DNA from: CAZEQL01 sp964514415
GTDB lineage: Bacteria; Chloroflexota; Dehalococcoidia; GIF9; AB-539-J10
DNA length: 60,637 nt
Assembly (NCBI GenBank): GCA_964514415.1
Contig: CAZEQL010000002.1
Location: 1-60,637, forward strand
Direction: 5' to 3'
Program-made: the position numbers and the translations under genes
In this document: positions 16,941 through 26,702 of the stretch, in pieces
Numbering within the stretch: the first letter of the stretch is position 1
Layout of the letters: every line of letters starts with the position of its first letter
The notes under the pieces: generated by a model
The model's input: only the letters and a program-made list of their open reading frames with translations
Database searches by the model: none
Told to the model about the DNA's origin: nothing

Positions 16941-19345
16941 GGTTCGTGAAATGGTTTGAGGAAATTGGAGCAAGAGATGTAGCCTTGGTCGGGGGTAAGA
17001 ATGCATCTCTTGGCGAGATGATAAGGAATCTAGCTAAAAATGGAGTAAACGTTCCTTCTGGATTTGCTATTACTGCTGAAGCATATAAATATTTGATAGA
17101 GAAAGCAGGCATACGCGAGAAAATCAGAGACTCCTTAGCAGGCTTGGATACGCATAATATGGAAAATTTGTCGAGCAAGGGCGCAGAGATAAGAAACCTG
17201 ATAAGAAAAGCGTGTTGCCCTGAAGAAGTGAAAGAGGAAATAAAGATTGCCTACAGGGAGATGGAAAAGAGATATGGGAAGAATGTCGATGTTGCCGTAA
17301 GAAGCAGCGCCACTGCAGAAGACTTGCCTACAGCCTCGTTTGCGGGACAGCAAACGACTTATCTGAACGTGCGAGGGGAAGAAGAATTAGTAAGGAAGGT
17401 TAGGGAATGCTTTGCATCTTTGTTCACAAACCGGGCAATATCCTACCGTGTGGATAAAGGGTTTAACCATCTCAACGTTTATCTCTCTGTGGGGGTGCAA
17501 CGGATGGTTCGCTCTGATTTAGCGTGTTCCGGTGTTATCTTTTCCATAGATACAGAATCGGGCTTCAGGGATACAGTTTATATAACCGGCGCATATGGTC
17601 TAGGGGAGAACGTCGTACAGGGGATTGTAAATCCCGACCAGTTTTATGTTTTTAAGCCTACGTTAAAGGAAGGGTTTAGACCTATTGTGGAAAAGAAAGC
17701 GGGAACGAAAGAAAAGAAATTGGTTTATAAAGGAGATGGGGCAGGAACAGAGCAAAAAAGGACCAACGTAGAAGAGCGAAGAAGGTTTGTGTTAAGCGAC
17801 GATGAGGTTCTGCTTCTTTCGAGATGGGCTTGCATTATAGAAGAACATTATGGAACACCTGTAGATATTGAATGGGCCAAGGATGGAATAACCAACGAAC
17901 TTTTTATAGTTCAAGCGAGACCAGAGACAGTGCATTCACAAGAGGACTTATCTTTGCTCAAGACTTATGTGCTTGAAGAGGAGGGGAGCTTACTGCTCAA
18001 AGGGGAAGCGGTTGGCACAAAAATAGGGCACGGTAAAGTGAATGTAATAGAACATAGTGGCAACATCCATGAATTCAAGAAGGGTGAGGTTCTGGTTACA
18101 GATATGACGGATCCCGACTGGGAACCGATAATGAAGATCGCTAGTGCTATAGTTGCGAACAAAGGTGGGAGGACATGCCACGCAGCCATAGTTAGTCGTG
18201 AGCTCGGGGTACCTTGTGTAATTGGCACTGGCATCGGGACAAAGGTCCTAAAAGATGTAGAAGAGATTACGGTAGATTGTTCTAAAGGCGAGGGTAGAAT
18301 ATATCAAGGGAATTTGAAATATAGGGTAAATGAGGTGAAAGTGGATAACCTCCCAAGACCACGCACCAAGATAATGATGAATTTGGGTATTCCAGGGGGT
18401 GCGTTTGTTCAAGGTCAAATCCCCAATGATGGTGTAGGGCTAGCCAGGGAAGAGTTCATTATCAATTCCTATATCGGTATACATCCAATGGCGCTGATAG
18501 AATATGATAAGCTGAAGAAGGCAGCAGATGAGGACAACAAAATAGCAAAAGTAATTAAGGAGATAGATAAGAAGAGCATCTTGTATAAGGATAAAGGGCA
18601 GTTTTTCATTGATAACTTAGCAATGGGAATAGCCAAAATAGCGGCGGGGTTTTATCCCAATGATGTCATCGTTCGTTTTTCTGACTTCAAGACGAATGAA
18701 TATGCAAATTTAATTGGCGGGTATCTTTACGAGCCAAAGGAAAGTAATCCAATGATAGGTTGGAGAGGAGCGTCTCGTTACTATGACCAGAATTTCAAGC
18801 CGGCATTTGGTTTAGAATGCAAGGCGATAAAGAAGGTGAGGGATGAAATGGGGTTGACAAATGTGAAGGTGATGGTTCCTTTTTGTCGGACGCCAGAAGA
18901 GGGGAGAAGGGTAATAAGCGCAATGGAAGACTTTGGCTTAAAGCAGGGGAGGAATGACTTGGAGGTATATGTAATGTGCGAGATACCGTCAAATGTGATT
19001 TTGGCGGAGGAATTTGCAAATGTGTTTGATGGATTCAGTATAGGGTCGAACGACCTAACGCAGTTAACCCTTGGTTTAGATAGAGATTCTGCCCTCGTCG
19101 CACACATATTTGACGAGAGAAACGAAGCGGTGAAAAAGCTGGTGAAACAAGTGATAGAAGCTGCACATCATCATGAACCAAAGAGGAAGATAGGGATATG
19201 TGGTCAAGCTCCGAGCGATTTCCCTGAATTTGCCGAGTTTCTGGTTGAATGCGGGATAGATTCGATGTCCTTGAACCCAGACGCAGTATTGTCAACTAGG
19301 TTAAACATAGCGGAAGTGGAAAAGAGAATAGAGGCTGAAAGGTAA
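16937..19345 (+). CDS. ppsA: Phosphoenolpyruvate synthase
   Basis: 802 residues. The N-terminal ATP-grasp part has VGGKNASLGEM and VAVRSSATAEDLPTASFAGQ. The swivelling domain carries the phospho-His in GGRTCHAAIVSRELGVPCV (near residue 415). The C-terminal PEP/pyruvate barrel has VMCEIPSNVILAEEF, FSIGSNDLTQL and GICGQAPSD with the catalytic Cys. It interconverts pyruvate and PEP with ATP to AMP and phosphate, feeding gluconeogenesis. Strong SD AGGAGG precedes the ATG. A decayed copy of its own N-terminus lies directly upstream. Confidence 0.93.
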   Translation: MRFVKWFEEIGARDVALVGGKNASLGEMIRNLAKNGVNVPSGFAITAEAYKYLIEKAGIREKIRDSLAGLDTHNMENLSSKGAEIRNLIRKACCPEEVKEEIKIAYREMEKRYGKNVDVAVRSSATAEDLPTASFAGQQTTYLNVRGEEELVRKVRECFASLFTNRAISYRVDKGFNHLNVYLSVGVQRMVRSDLACSGVIFSIDTESGFRDTVYITGAYGLGENVVQGIVNPDQFYVFKPTLKEGFRPIVEKKAGTKEKKLVYKGDGAGTEQKRTNVEERRRFVLSDDEVLLLSRWACIIEEHYGTPVDIEWAKDGITNELFIVQARPETVHSQEDLSLLKTYVLEEEGSLLLKGEAVGTKIGHGKVNVIEHSGNIHEFKKGEVLVTDMTDPDWEPIMKIASAIVANKGGRTCHAAIVSRELGVPCVIGTGIGTKVLKDVEEITVDCSKGEGRIYQGNLKYRVNEVKVDNLPRPRTKIMMNLGIPGGAFVQGQIPNDGVGLAREEFIINSYIGIHPMALIEYDKLKKAADEDNKIAKVIKEIDKKSILYKDKGQFFIDNLAMGIAKIAAGFYPNDVIVRFSDFKTNEYANLIGGYLYEPKESNPMIGWRGASRYYDQNFKPAFGLECKAIKKVRDEMGLTNVKVMVPFCRTPEEGRRVISAMEDFGLKQGRNDLEVYVMCEIPSNVILAEEFANVFDGFSIGSNDLTQLTLGLDRDSALVAHIFDERNEAVKKLVKQVIEAAHHHEPKRKIGICGQAPSDFPEFAEFLVECGIDSMSLNPDAVLSTRLNIAEVEKRIEAER

Positions 19346-19442
19346 AAAGAATGCGTGTGAGCGTATGCTGGCTACCGCGATGAGGGTACTACTTAGTTAA
19401 ACCAAGGACCCTACCCCAATTTACTGCGAATACTCTGACTCT

Positions 19443-20456
19443 ATGGTTAACGGACTTAATATACGGAAGCAGACAGAGGAGAGGGAGGAAAGCCTTTCGC
19501 CTTACGCCGTTAAGAGCAAATTCAGCCGTGGCAGGTTAAAGTGGGAAGAACCATGCCCTATAAGAACTTGTTTTCAGCGTGACCGTGACCGCGTCATTCA
19601 TTGCAAGGCCTTCCGCCGACTGAAGCATAAAACGCAGGTTTTCATCGCTCCTTTAGGCGACCACTATATGACCAGGCTTACTCATACGCTAGAGGTATCT
19701 CAAATCGCTCGAACCATATCCCGCGCTCTAAACCTTAATGAAGATTTAACCGAGGCTATCGCATTAGGACATGATTTAGGACACACTCCTTTTGGTCATA
19801 TAGGCGAGGAGGTTTTAAATGAACTATACCCTGGTGGCTTCAGGCATAATGAGCAAAGTTTACGAGTAGTTGATTTATTGGAAAAAGAGGGGCAGGGACT
19901 CAACCTTACCTGGGAATCGCGGGATGGCATCCTCAAGCATTCCAAGGGGCAAACTGAGATCCTGGGAGAAGGATGGGAAAATGTTGGTACTCTGGAGGGG
20001 CAGGTGTGCAAAATAGCAGATGTTGCGGCTTATATTAACCATGATATTGATGACGCTATAAGAGCTGGTATAGCCAGCGAAAATGATTTGCCTAAACCAG
20101 TAATAACAATTTTGGGGGCTACGCGCTCCCAAAGAATTAATACCCTAGTTTGTGACATCGTATACTGCTCCTGGCAAAAACCAATTGTTGGCATGAGCCC
20201 AGAGATCCTCAAAGTAACTAACACCCTGCGCCAGTTTCTGTTTGAGAGAGTATATAATCCTAGTCTAGCCACCAAAGAAGCAACTGAGGCAAGGGAAGTA
20301 GTGCGTCTTTTATATTTTTATTTCTTGAGACATGAGGATAAATTACCCCAAGAATTCGTTTCTCTAGATGATAGTAAGGAGCGCAGAATCACTGATTACA
20401 TTGCTGGAATGACTGACCAATATGCATTGCAGTTAGCCGGGGGAATATCCAAATGA
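19443..20456 (+). CDS. dgt: Deoxyguanosinetriphosphate triphosphohydrolase-like HD protein
   Basis: 337 residues with an HD phosphohydrolase core: RRLKHKTQVF near the start, then TRLTHTLEVSQIARTI and the metal-binding LGHDLGHTPFGHIGEEVL. Length and motifs fit the Dgt-like family that splits dNTPs into nucleosides and triphosphate, trimming dNTP pools. Its stop overlaps the dnaG start (ATGA), and dgt-dnaG-rpoD form one replication/transcription operon. Confidence 0.93.
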   Translation: MVNGLNIRKQTEEREESLSPYAVKSKFSRGRLKWEEPCPIRTCFQRDRDRVIHCKAFRRLKHKTQVFIAPLGDHYMTRLTHTLEVSQIARTISRALNLNEDLTEAIALGHDLGHTPFGHIGEEVLNELYPGGFRHNEQSLRVVDLLEKEGQGLNLTWESRDGILKHSKGQTEILGEGWENVGTLEGQVCKIADVAAYINHDIDDAIRAGIASENDLPKPVITILGATRSQRINTLVCDIVYCSWQKPIVGMSPEILKVTNTLRQFLFERVYNPSLATKEATEAREVVRLLYFYFLRHEDKLPQEFVSLDDSKERRITDYIAGMTDQYALQLAGGISK

Positions 20457-22243
20457 GCATAATCTCCGAAGTAAAGCAAAGGGTGGATATTGTAGATCTC
20501 GTTTCTGAGTATGTTACTCTGCAAAAAGCAGGACGTAATTTCAAAGGTTTATGTCCCTTTCATAGTGAGCAACATCCCTCCTTTTTCGTTTTCCCCGAGC
20601 AACAGACCTGGCATTGCTTCGGTGCTTGCGGCACTGGCGGTGACGTTTTCTCCTTCCTTATGAAAAAGGAGGGAGTTGACTTTGGTGAAGCTTTCCGTCG
20701 CTTAGCTCAAAGGGCAGGTATAACCCTAGGGCCACCTGAAATGGCGGATAAAGCCAAAGATAAAGAAAAGGAGAGATTATTCCAGCTTAACGAAGCAGCA
20801 GCTCAATATTATAACCACCTGCTTATAAATACCCACATTGGTGAGGAAGCTAGAGGCTATCTTGCCAAGAGAAAGATTACACTTGAGACTATCAAGGAGT
20901 TCAGCCTGGGCTTCGGCCCTGATAGCTGGGAAACAGTTAAGCAATATTTAATGCACAAAGGCTATGAGGAAAAGGAATTAGTGGAAGCTGGTCTGACAAT
21001 AGAGAAGGAGGGCGGGAATAGCTACGACCGATTTCGTAATCGGCTGATATTCCCTATATGTGATATCCAGGGTCGAGTTACTGGCTTCGGAGCTAGAGTA
21101 CTAGATAATTCCTTACCCAAATATATTAACTCACCTCAAACACCTGCCTTTGATAAAAGTAGCAGTTTATATGGCATTAACAAGGCCATATCCCACATTA
21201 GGGAAAAAAACTTGGTAATACTCGTAGAAGGCTATATGGACGTTCTTCTAACCCATCAACATGGTTGGCAAAATGTGGTTGCTTCAATGGGAACCTCTAT
21301 AACCGAAAAACAGATGGGTATTATTAAAAGGCTAACTAAGAACATCTCTTTAGCACTTGATGCCGATGCTGCCGGAGAAGAAGCTACTTTACGAGGGGTA
21401 GAGGTATTAGCTCCTTTCTTAGACAAAGCCGAGATAAAAGTTGTGTCTTTGCCCCAAGGCAAAGACCCGGACGAAGTAGTAAACGAGAATCCCGCCTTGT
21501 GGCAAACTCTGGTGGAACAAGCTCAGCCCATATTAGATTTCGCCTTCGAGGCCGTGCTAAGCAAGGTCGATGCCAATAAAGCCAAAGACAAGTCTATAGC
21601 CGCACAAAAACTTCTGTCTTTAGTTACTAAAATTAAAGACCCCATATGGCAAACCCATTATATACAAAAACTGGCACGCCTATTAAAACTCAATGAATCT
21701 GACTTGGTAGCCAGTATGCCAAAATCACAAGCCAGTAAAAGGAAATACCAATCAAGTGAAGCCATAAAACAAGCTCGCTTTGCTCACCTTCTTGTGTCCA
21801 GCCCTGTTGAAGAATATTGTTTGGCTTTGCTACTCCAATACCCAGAGCTTCGTCAGACAACTCAAGAATTGTCGCTAGAACACTTCGCTCATACTGAGAA
21901 TCGCGAGGTTTTTGCCAAATGGCAACACTCTCCAGATATTTCCAATCTTCAAAACAAACTTGACGCCAACTTACTAGAACATTTAAACTATTTATTGGAT
22001 AAATCTTTCCCGCCAGCCATACGAAAAAATGACAGGGAACGACAACTCGCTTTGAGTGATTGTGTCCTTCGATTGCAAGAGAGGTTATCAAGGAAGTTAG
22101 AGGCCACAAAAGAGTTAATGTTCGATCTCACCAGAGAGAAGGAAGGTATAAATGCTGAGCTAGCTAAACTAGAAGAGGAGGGAATAAGTTCTAGTCAGCA
22201 GCTTCACGAAATCTTTGTCAAGAGGACAAAAGGATTTAAATAA
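20453..22243 (+). CDS. dnaG: DNA primase
   Basis: 596 residues. The zinc domain is CPFHSEQHPSFFVFP followed by WHCFGACGTGGDVFSF; the C-x3-C spacing in CFGAC is one residue longer than the common CFGC and is familiar from Chloroflexota. The Toprim core is VILVEGYMDVLLTHQHG, then LALDADAAGEEATLRG and GKDPDEV. The C-terminal helicase-binding region follows. It makes RNA primers at the fork. It overlaps dgt by 4 nt and rpoD by 1 nt. Confidence 0.96.
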   Translation: MSIISEVKQRVDIVDLVSEYVTLQKAGRNFKGLCPFHSEQHPSFFVFPEQQTWHCFGACGTGGDVFSFLMKKEGVDFGEAFRRLAQRAGITLGPPEMADKAKDKEKERLFQLNEAAAQYYNHLLINTHIGEEARGYLAKRKITLETIKEFSLGFGPDSWETVKQYLMHKGYEEKELVEAGLTIEKEGGNSYDRFRNRLIFPICDIQGRVTGFGARVLDNSLPKYINSPQTPAFDKSSSLYGINKAISHIREKNLVILVEGYMDVLLTHQHGWQNVVASMGTSITEKQMGIIKRLTKNISLALDADAAGEEATLRGVEVLAPFLDKAEIKVVSLPQGKDPDEVVNENPALWQTLVEQAQPILDFAFEAVLSKVDANKAKDKSIAAQKLLSLVTKIKDPIWQTHYIQKLARLLKLNESDLVASMPKSQASKRKYQSSEAIKQARFAHLLVSSPVEEYCLALLLQYPELRQTTQELSLEHFAHTENREVFAKWQHSPDISNLQNKLDANLLEHLNYLLDKSFPPAIRKNDRERQLALSDCVLRLQERLSRKLEATKELMFDLTREKEGINAELAKLEEEGISSSQQLHEIFVKRTKGFK

Positions 22244-23712
22244 TGGATTCAGTTAAGAAGGAAACTCTCAACCTAGATAATAATGATGAGGAATTGGCGA
22301 AAGACTTCCTCGGCGATGAGGTCGAAACCGAAGAGGATGTTACTGCTCTAGCTGAGAGAAAAACAGGAGAGGATACGGACGAACATCTTCCTGAAGAAGC
22401 TAAGCCACAAATAGGGCTAGAAGAACATGAAATAATTGATGACTCAGCTCGCATGTATCTACAAGAAATTGGCAGGGTGACGCTTCTCAAAGTTGCTGAA
22501 GAAAGGCTGCTATCCAGCAAGGTAGAACAGGGCAGATATTTAGAAAAAATTGAAGATACGTACTTCAAGAAACACAAGAGTTTTCCCTCAGCGGTTGACA
22601 TGGTTATCTACTTACTCTCTTATTTATTTAAGACTTATCCCTTTGTTCAGGCTATCGAAGAATGCTTAGATATCGATGTTTCCTGCAGCATGGTGGAGAC
22701 AATTACAAATCCCAAATTCCGCGCTGCCCTCGATGATGTTTCAGACCCAGCATTAATAACTGCGCTTGCCCAAAAAACACTCAAGGAAACGGGTGTAACG
22801 GAGGAAGCCATAGTAAATCTTTCCTTAACCAGCAATCTTTTACCTCCGCAATTGCTAGTTCTTATTGGAGATAAAACTTCCTGGGAGGAAATAAGGTCTC
22901 TCCTGACCAGCAATGAATTCCTGTCTCAACTTAATTCCCACAACACTCAATTTAAAGCTCACTTTGAAAAGGTGAAAGGTGCAGCGGAAAAAGCAGGGGA
23001 AAAACTTACTGAGACAAACCTGCGCCTAGTGGTTAGCATAGCCAAGAAATACATTGGACACGGCATATCCCTTCTTGACCTTGTCCAAGAAGGGAATATT
23101 GGACTCATCCGCGCTGTAGACAAGTTTCAATACAGAAAAGGTTACAAGTTCAGTACTTATGCTACTTGGTGGATCAGACAAGGAATCACTCGATCTATAG
23201 CTGACCAATCCCGCACTATTCGCATTCCGGTACACATGGTAGAAACAATTAACAAATTACTCCGAACAACACGACAGTTGACTCAAGAAAAGGGGCGTGA
23301 ACCAAGCCACGAAGAAATTGGAAATCGCTTAAACATAAGCGCAGAGAGGGTAGAGGAAATCTTGGACTTGTTTTTTCACGAGCCTATGTCTTTAGAGACG
23401 CCTGTTGGCGAAGATGCGAACAGCCGCTTAGGTGACTTCGTTGAAGATCACACCAGTTTAGCGCCAACCGAAGCTGCCTCACAGCAGCTACTCAAAGAGC
23501 AAATAGATAGAGTGCTTGACGAGCTTGGCGAGCGAGAGAAAAGGGTATTACAGCTCAGATTTGGTCTCAAAGATGGACGTGCTCGAACGCTGGAAGAGGT
23601 AGGCAAGGAATTCAACGTAACTCGTGAGAGAATACGGCAAATTGAAGCCAAAGCTCTACGCAAGCTACGCCATCCCACCCGCAGTCGGAAACTCAGGGAT
23701 TACTTAGACTGA
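22243..23712 (+). CDS. rpoD: Primary RNA polymerase sigma factor
   Basis: 489 residues. After an acidic N-terminus, region 1.2 is DDSARMYLQEIGRVTLL. Region 2 follows: TNLRLVVSIAKKYIGHGISLLDLVQEGNIGL and GYKFSTYATWWIRQGITRSI (each quoted in part). Region 3 is IRIPVHMVETINKL and region 4.2 ends LEEVGKEFNVTRERIRQIEAKALRKLRHP. The region between 1.2 and 2 is an ordinary spacer of RpoD proteins. It is the last gene of dgt-dnaG-rpoD and converges on ffh with only 2 nt between stops. Confidence 0.97.
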   Translation: MDSVKKETLNLDNNDEELAKDFLGDEVETEEDVTALAERKTGEDTDEHLPEEAKPQIGLEEHEIIDDSARMYLQEIGRVTLLKVAEERLLSSKVEQGRYLEKIEDTYFKKHKSFPSAVDMVIYLLSYLFKTYPFVQAIEECLDIDVSCSMVETITNPKFRAALDDVSDPALITALAQKTLKETGVTEEAIVNLSLTSNLLPPQLLVLIGDKTSWEEIRSLLTSNEFLSQLNSHNTQFKAHFEKVKGAAEKAGEKLTETNLRLVVSIAKKYIGHGISLLDLVQEGNIGLIRAVDKFQYRKGYKFSTYATWWIRQGITRSIADQSRTIRIPVHMVETINKLLRTTRQLTQEKGREPSHEEIGNRLNISAERVEEILDLFFHEPMSLETPVGEDANSRLGDFVEDHTSLAPTEAASQQLLKEQIDRVLDELGEREKRVLQLRFGLKDGRARTLEEVGKEFNVTRERIRQIEAKALRKLRHPTRSRKLRDYLD

Positions 23713-23714
23713 TT

Positions 23715-25070
23715 TTACTTGAAAGGAATATTAAACATATTCATCATATTCCTAGGTAACTTGTTCCCAGGTAACTTGCCTCGCGTTAGTGATTTGGTCA
23801 ATTTCTGTACCTGGTAAAATTGATTAGTGAGTTGATTAACATCTCTGGGTGTAGTACCACTCCCTAGAGCAATACGGCGCCGTCGGCTTCCATCGATAAT
23901 AGCTGGATTGTGTCGTTCTTCAGAAGTCATAGACAAGATGATAGCTTCCACCCTTTTTAATCGTTTCTCTTCTTCACCATCAGGGAGAGAAGAGGCAACC
24001 TTAGAGAAGCCTGGTATCATCTCAACTAACTGACCTAAAGTACCCATCTTGTGAATTTGACGCATTTGGCTGAGAAAATCTTCAAGGTCGAAACCCGTAG
24101 CGCGCATTTTTCTTTCCAAATTTTTAGCCTGTTGCTGATCAAAAACTTTCTCAGTTCGCTCAATGAAAGTGAGCATATCTCCCATCCCCAAAATGCGAGA
24201 TGCTAAACGATCGGGATGGAAAGGTTCTAATGCGTCTATCTTCTCACCTATGCCCATAAACTTTACAGGTAACCCGGTAACAAACCTAATAGAAAGAGCA
24301 GCTCCACCCCTGGCATCGCCATCCATTTTCGTCAGGATAAGCCCAGTGAGTCCAACTCGGCCGTGGAATTCCTGGGCTACTCTTACCGCATCCTGTCCAG
24401 TCATAGCATCCACCGTAAGCAACACCTCTGAAGGCTGTAGCATGGCTTTAATATCATCTAATTCCGTCATCATAACTTCATCAATATGCAAGCGTCCTTG
24501 CGTATCTACTATGACCCAGGTTAACGCCGCTTCTTCAGCTTCCTTCAGAGCATGCTGACAAATGATGACTGGGGATACTTTATCATCCTCACTATATACG
24601 GGTATATCTTGCTGTTTACCCAGTAATTTAAGTTGTTCTATGGCAGCAGGTCGGCGGGTATCAGCAGCTACCAATAATGGGCTCTGCCCCATCCGTTTAA
24701 GTTGCGCCGCTAATTTAACTGCCGTAGTGGTTTTCCCAGAGCCTTGCAATCCCACAAGCAAAACAACCGAAGGCGGGTGAAGGGCTGAAGCTAAACAGTT
24801 AGGCTCCTTACCTAAGATAGAGATTAACTCTTCGTTGACAATCTTAATAACTTGCTGAGCCGGTGTTATGCTGTGCAATACTTCAGAGCCAAGGACACGC
24901 TCCTTTACCCTGGACAAAAATTCCTTAACCACCTTAAAATTTACATCTGCTTCCAAAAGTGCTAATCGCACTTGGCGTAGAGCTTCATCAATGTCCTTTT
25001 CATTAAGCTTACCCTTCCCGCCAAGCTTATCGAATACCTTAGTTAACTTTTGGGTTAAGACTTCTAACAT
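23715..25070 (-). CDS. ffh: Signal recognition particle GTPase Ffh
   Basis: 451 residues, standard. N-domain (MLEVLTQKLTKVFDKLGGKG), G1 GLQGSGKTTTAVKLA, G3 DTQGRLHIDE, G4 TKMDGDARGG, then the methionine-rich M-domain (SQMRQIHKMGTLGQLVEMIPG and GSGTTPRDVNQL) that binds SRP RNA and signal peptides. It targets membrane proteins co-translationally. No SRP RNA gene was found in the window. Confidence 0.97.
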   Translation of the reverse strand: MLEVLTQKLTKVFDKLGGKGKLNEKDIDEALRQVRLALLEADVNFKVVKEFLSRVKERVLGSEVLHSITPAQQVIKIVNEELISILGKEPNCLASALHPPSVVLLVGLQGSGKTTTAVKLAAQLKRMGQSPLLVAADTRRPAAIEQLKLLGKQQDIPVYSEDDKVSPVIICQHALKEAEEAALTWVIVDTQGRLHIDEVMMTELDDIKAMLQPSEVLLTVDAMTGQDAVRVAQEFHGRVGLTGLILTKMDGDARGGAALSIRFVTGLPVKFMGIGEKIDALEPFHPDRLASRILGMGDMLTFIERTEKVFDQQQAKNLERKMRATGFDLEDFLSQMRQIHKMGTLGQLVEMIPGFSKVASSLPDGEEEKRLKRVEAIILSMTSEERHNPAIIDGSRRRRIALGSGTTPRDVNQLTNQFYQVQKLTKSLTRGKLPGNKLPRNMMNMFNIPFK

Positions 25071-25206
25071 GGCTATTACACAGCATTTTATTTCTAACTA
25101 CTCCCAATAGTCAACTTCTCCCAATGGGTTAAATTTATGGCGCTGATGGCAATGTCGGTGCGCCATTGCCTTTGATATAGAGACAAGCTAATATTAAGGC
25201 GAGATA

Positions 25207-25683
25207 ATGGAACAACTCTGGGCACCATGGCGAATAAAATATATAGAGTCTCCAAAAGAAAACGGATGCATACTTTGTCAAAAACCTAGAGAAAATAACG
25301 ATGAGGCAAACTTTATTCTTTACCGTGGCCAACACAACTTCATAATCTTGAACGCTTTCCCCTATAATCCAGGGCATTTAATGGTGGCTCCTTACCAACA
25401 TACAGCAAATTTACAGGACTTAACAGATGACGAAGGAAAGGAGCATTTCGATATTGTCAGAAAATGTCTGACGCTTTTGAAAGAAACATTGAATCCAGAT
25501 GGCTTCAATGTGGGATTAAATCTAGGCAGAGTTGCTGGGGCTGGAATAGAAGGTCATCTCCATACCCACATAGTGCCCAGATGGCAAGGTGATACTAATT
25601 TTATGCCTGTATTATCTGATACCAGGGTTATATCAATAGAGCTAGCCGCCACGTATAAAAGACTAAAGGATGCTATGGTTTAA
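25207..25683 (+). CDS. HIT-family nucleotide hydrolase or phosphorylase
   Basis: 158 residues. The catalytic triad motif is HLHTHIVPRW (H-x-H-x-H) near residue 118; the N-terminus has LWAPWRIKYI and a CxxC (CILC), and PYNPGHLMVAPYQH is the usual HIT strand. This Ap4A-phosphorylase-like subgroup acts on dinucleoside polyphosphates or nucleoside phosphoramidates. Its 3' end overlaps that of pheA by 21 nt in convergent orientation. Confidence 0.9.
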   Translation: MEQLWAPWRIKYIESPKENGCILCQKPRENNDEANFILYRGQHNFIILNAFPYNPGHLMVAPYQHTANLQDLTDDEGKEHFDIVRKCLTLLKETLNPDGFNVGLNLGRVAGAGIEGHLHTHIVPRWQGDTNFMPVLSDTRVISIELAATYKRLKDAMV

Positions 25684-26499
25684 TTGTTCTGCTTCAGGAT
25701 AGGAGCCGAGTATTTTAACGAAAGTAGCTTCTCGCTGCAGTTCCTTTATAGACTCCTGGTACATTTCACCATTTATGTGCCCTTCAAAATCAGTGTAAAA
25801 AACATACTCCCAGGGCTTGCTTTTGCTCGGTCTGGATTCTAATTTCGTCAGGTTTATATTTCTAGTGGCGAAGATGCCCAAGATGGTATATAAAGCACCA
25901 GGCACATTTTTAGTGGCAAAAACAAGGGAGGTTTTGCTTCTCTTAACTGGCTTTGCTTTTTGCTTAGAAATAGCAAAAAACCTAGTATAATTATTAACAT
26001 TAGTCTCAATCTTTGGTACCAAAATCTCCAGACCATAAATATTAGCAGCCCTCTCATTAGCTATAGCAGCACCTCCCTTTAACTGCGTCTCCTTTATCAT
26101 TTTGGCGCTACCTGCGGTATCATAGCCGGGCATAACTTCAACTTTCAATTTGCTTAAGAATTCCTCACACTGAGCCAGCGCTTGAGGGTGGGAATAAATC
26201 GTTCTTACATCAGCCAACTTTTCTCCAGGTAAAGCCATCAAGCAATGGCTTACCCTCAGAATAACCTCAGCAAAGATATTGAGAGAATATGTTAATAACA
26301 AATCATATGTCTCATTGATGCTGCCAGCTTGAGAGTTCTCCACAGGCACCACACCAAAACTAGCTTTGTCCTCCAATACAGCTTGGAAAACATCTCGGAG
26401 GCGAATACAAGGCAAAAAATCAATATCCCCACCAAAAAGCTTTATAGCGGCATCCTCACTAAAAGCGCCTCTTTCCCCCTGAAAAGCAATCTTTACCAT
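25663..26499 (-). CDS. pheA: Prephenate dehydratase
   Basis: 278 residues, monofunctional. It begins VKIAFQGERGAFSEDAA; the catalytic domain has VVPVENSQAGSINETYDLL and ends with the TRF motif (NYTRFFAIS). An ACT domain follows (VPGALYTILGIFATRNINLTKLESRP), with the ESRP motif that binds phenylalanine for feedback control. It turns prephenate into phenylpyruvate. It stands alone on the minus strand. Confidence 0.96.
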   Translation of the reverse strand: MVKIAFQGERGAFSEDAAIKLFGGDIDFLPCIRLRDVFQAVLEDKASFGVVPVENSQAGSINETYDLLLTYSLNIFAEVILRVSHCLMALPGEKLADVRTIYSHPQALAQCEEFLSKLKVEVMPGYDTAGSAKMIKETQLKGGAAIANERAANIYGLEILVPKIETNVNNYTRFFAISKQKAKPVKRSKTSLVFATKNVPGALYTILGIFATRNINLTKLESRPSKSKPWEYVFYTDFEGHINGEMYQESIKELQREATFVKILGSYPEAEQLNHSIL

Positions 26500-26583
26500 G
26501 GCTTACCTAAGTATAGCTTGAACTGTTTCCATATTTCCACTTTGACCGTTCACCTTGGTGTCCTACTGAGGAGCCTTTCACCA

Positions 26584-26700
26584 TTGTTATTCTGAGCGTA
26601 GCGAAGAATCTCATACAGTTCTGGGTAAACTCCGCTGACGAAGCATCTCTGAGACCCTTCGTTTCACTCAGGGTGACATAGGAAGTGGCTGAACACTAAA
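26584..26700. repeat. Dispersed repeat copy A (between pheA and trkH)
   Basis: Contains TTCTGAGCGTAGCGAAGAATCTC on the left and an inverted, diverged partner GAGACCCTTCGTTTCACTCAGGGTGACATA on the right (quoted in part: GAGACCCTTCG, CTCAGGGTGACATA). The right end CTCAGGGTGACATA-AAGTGGCTGAACACT is nearly the same as in copy B at 30240-30340. It looks like a small non-coding mobile or REP-type unit. Confidence 0.7.
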
Positions 26701-26702
26701 GT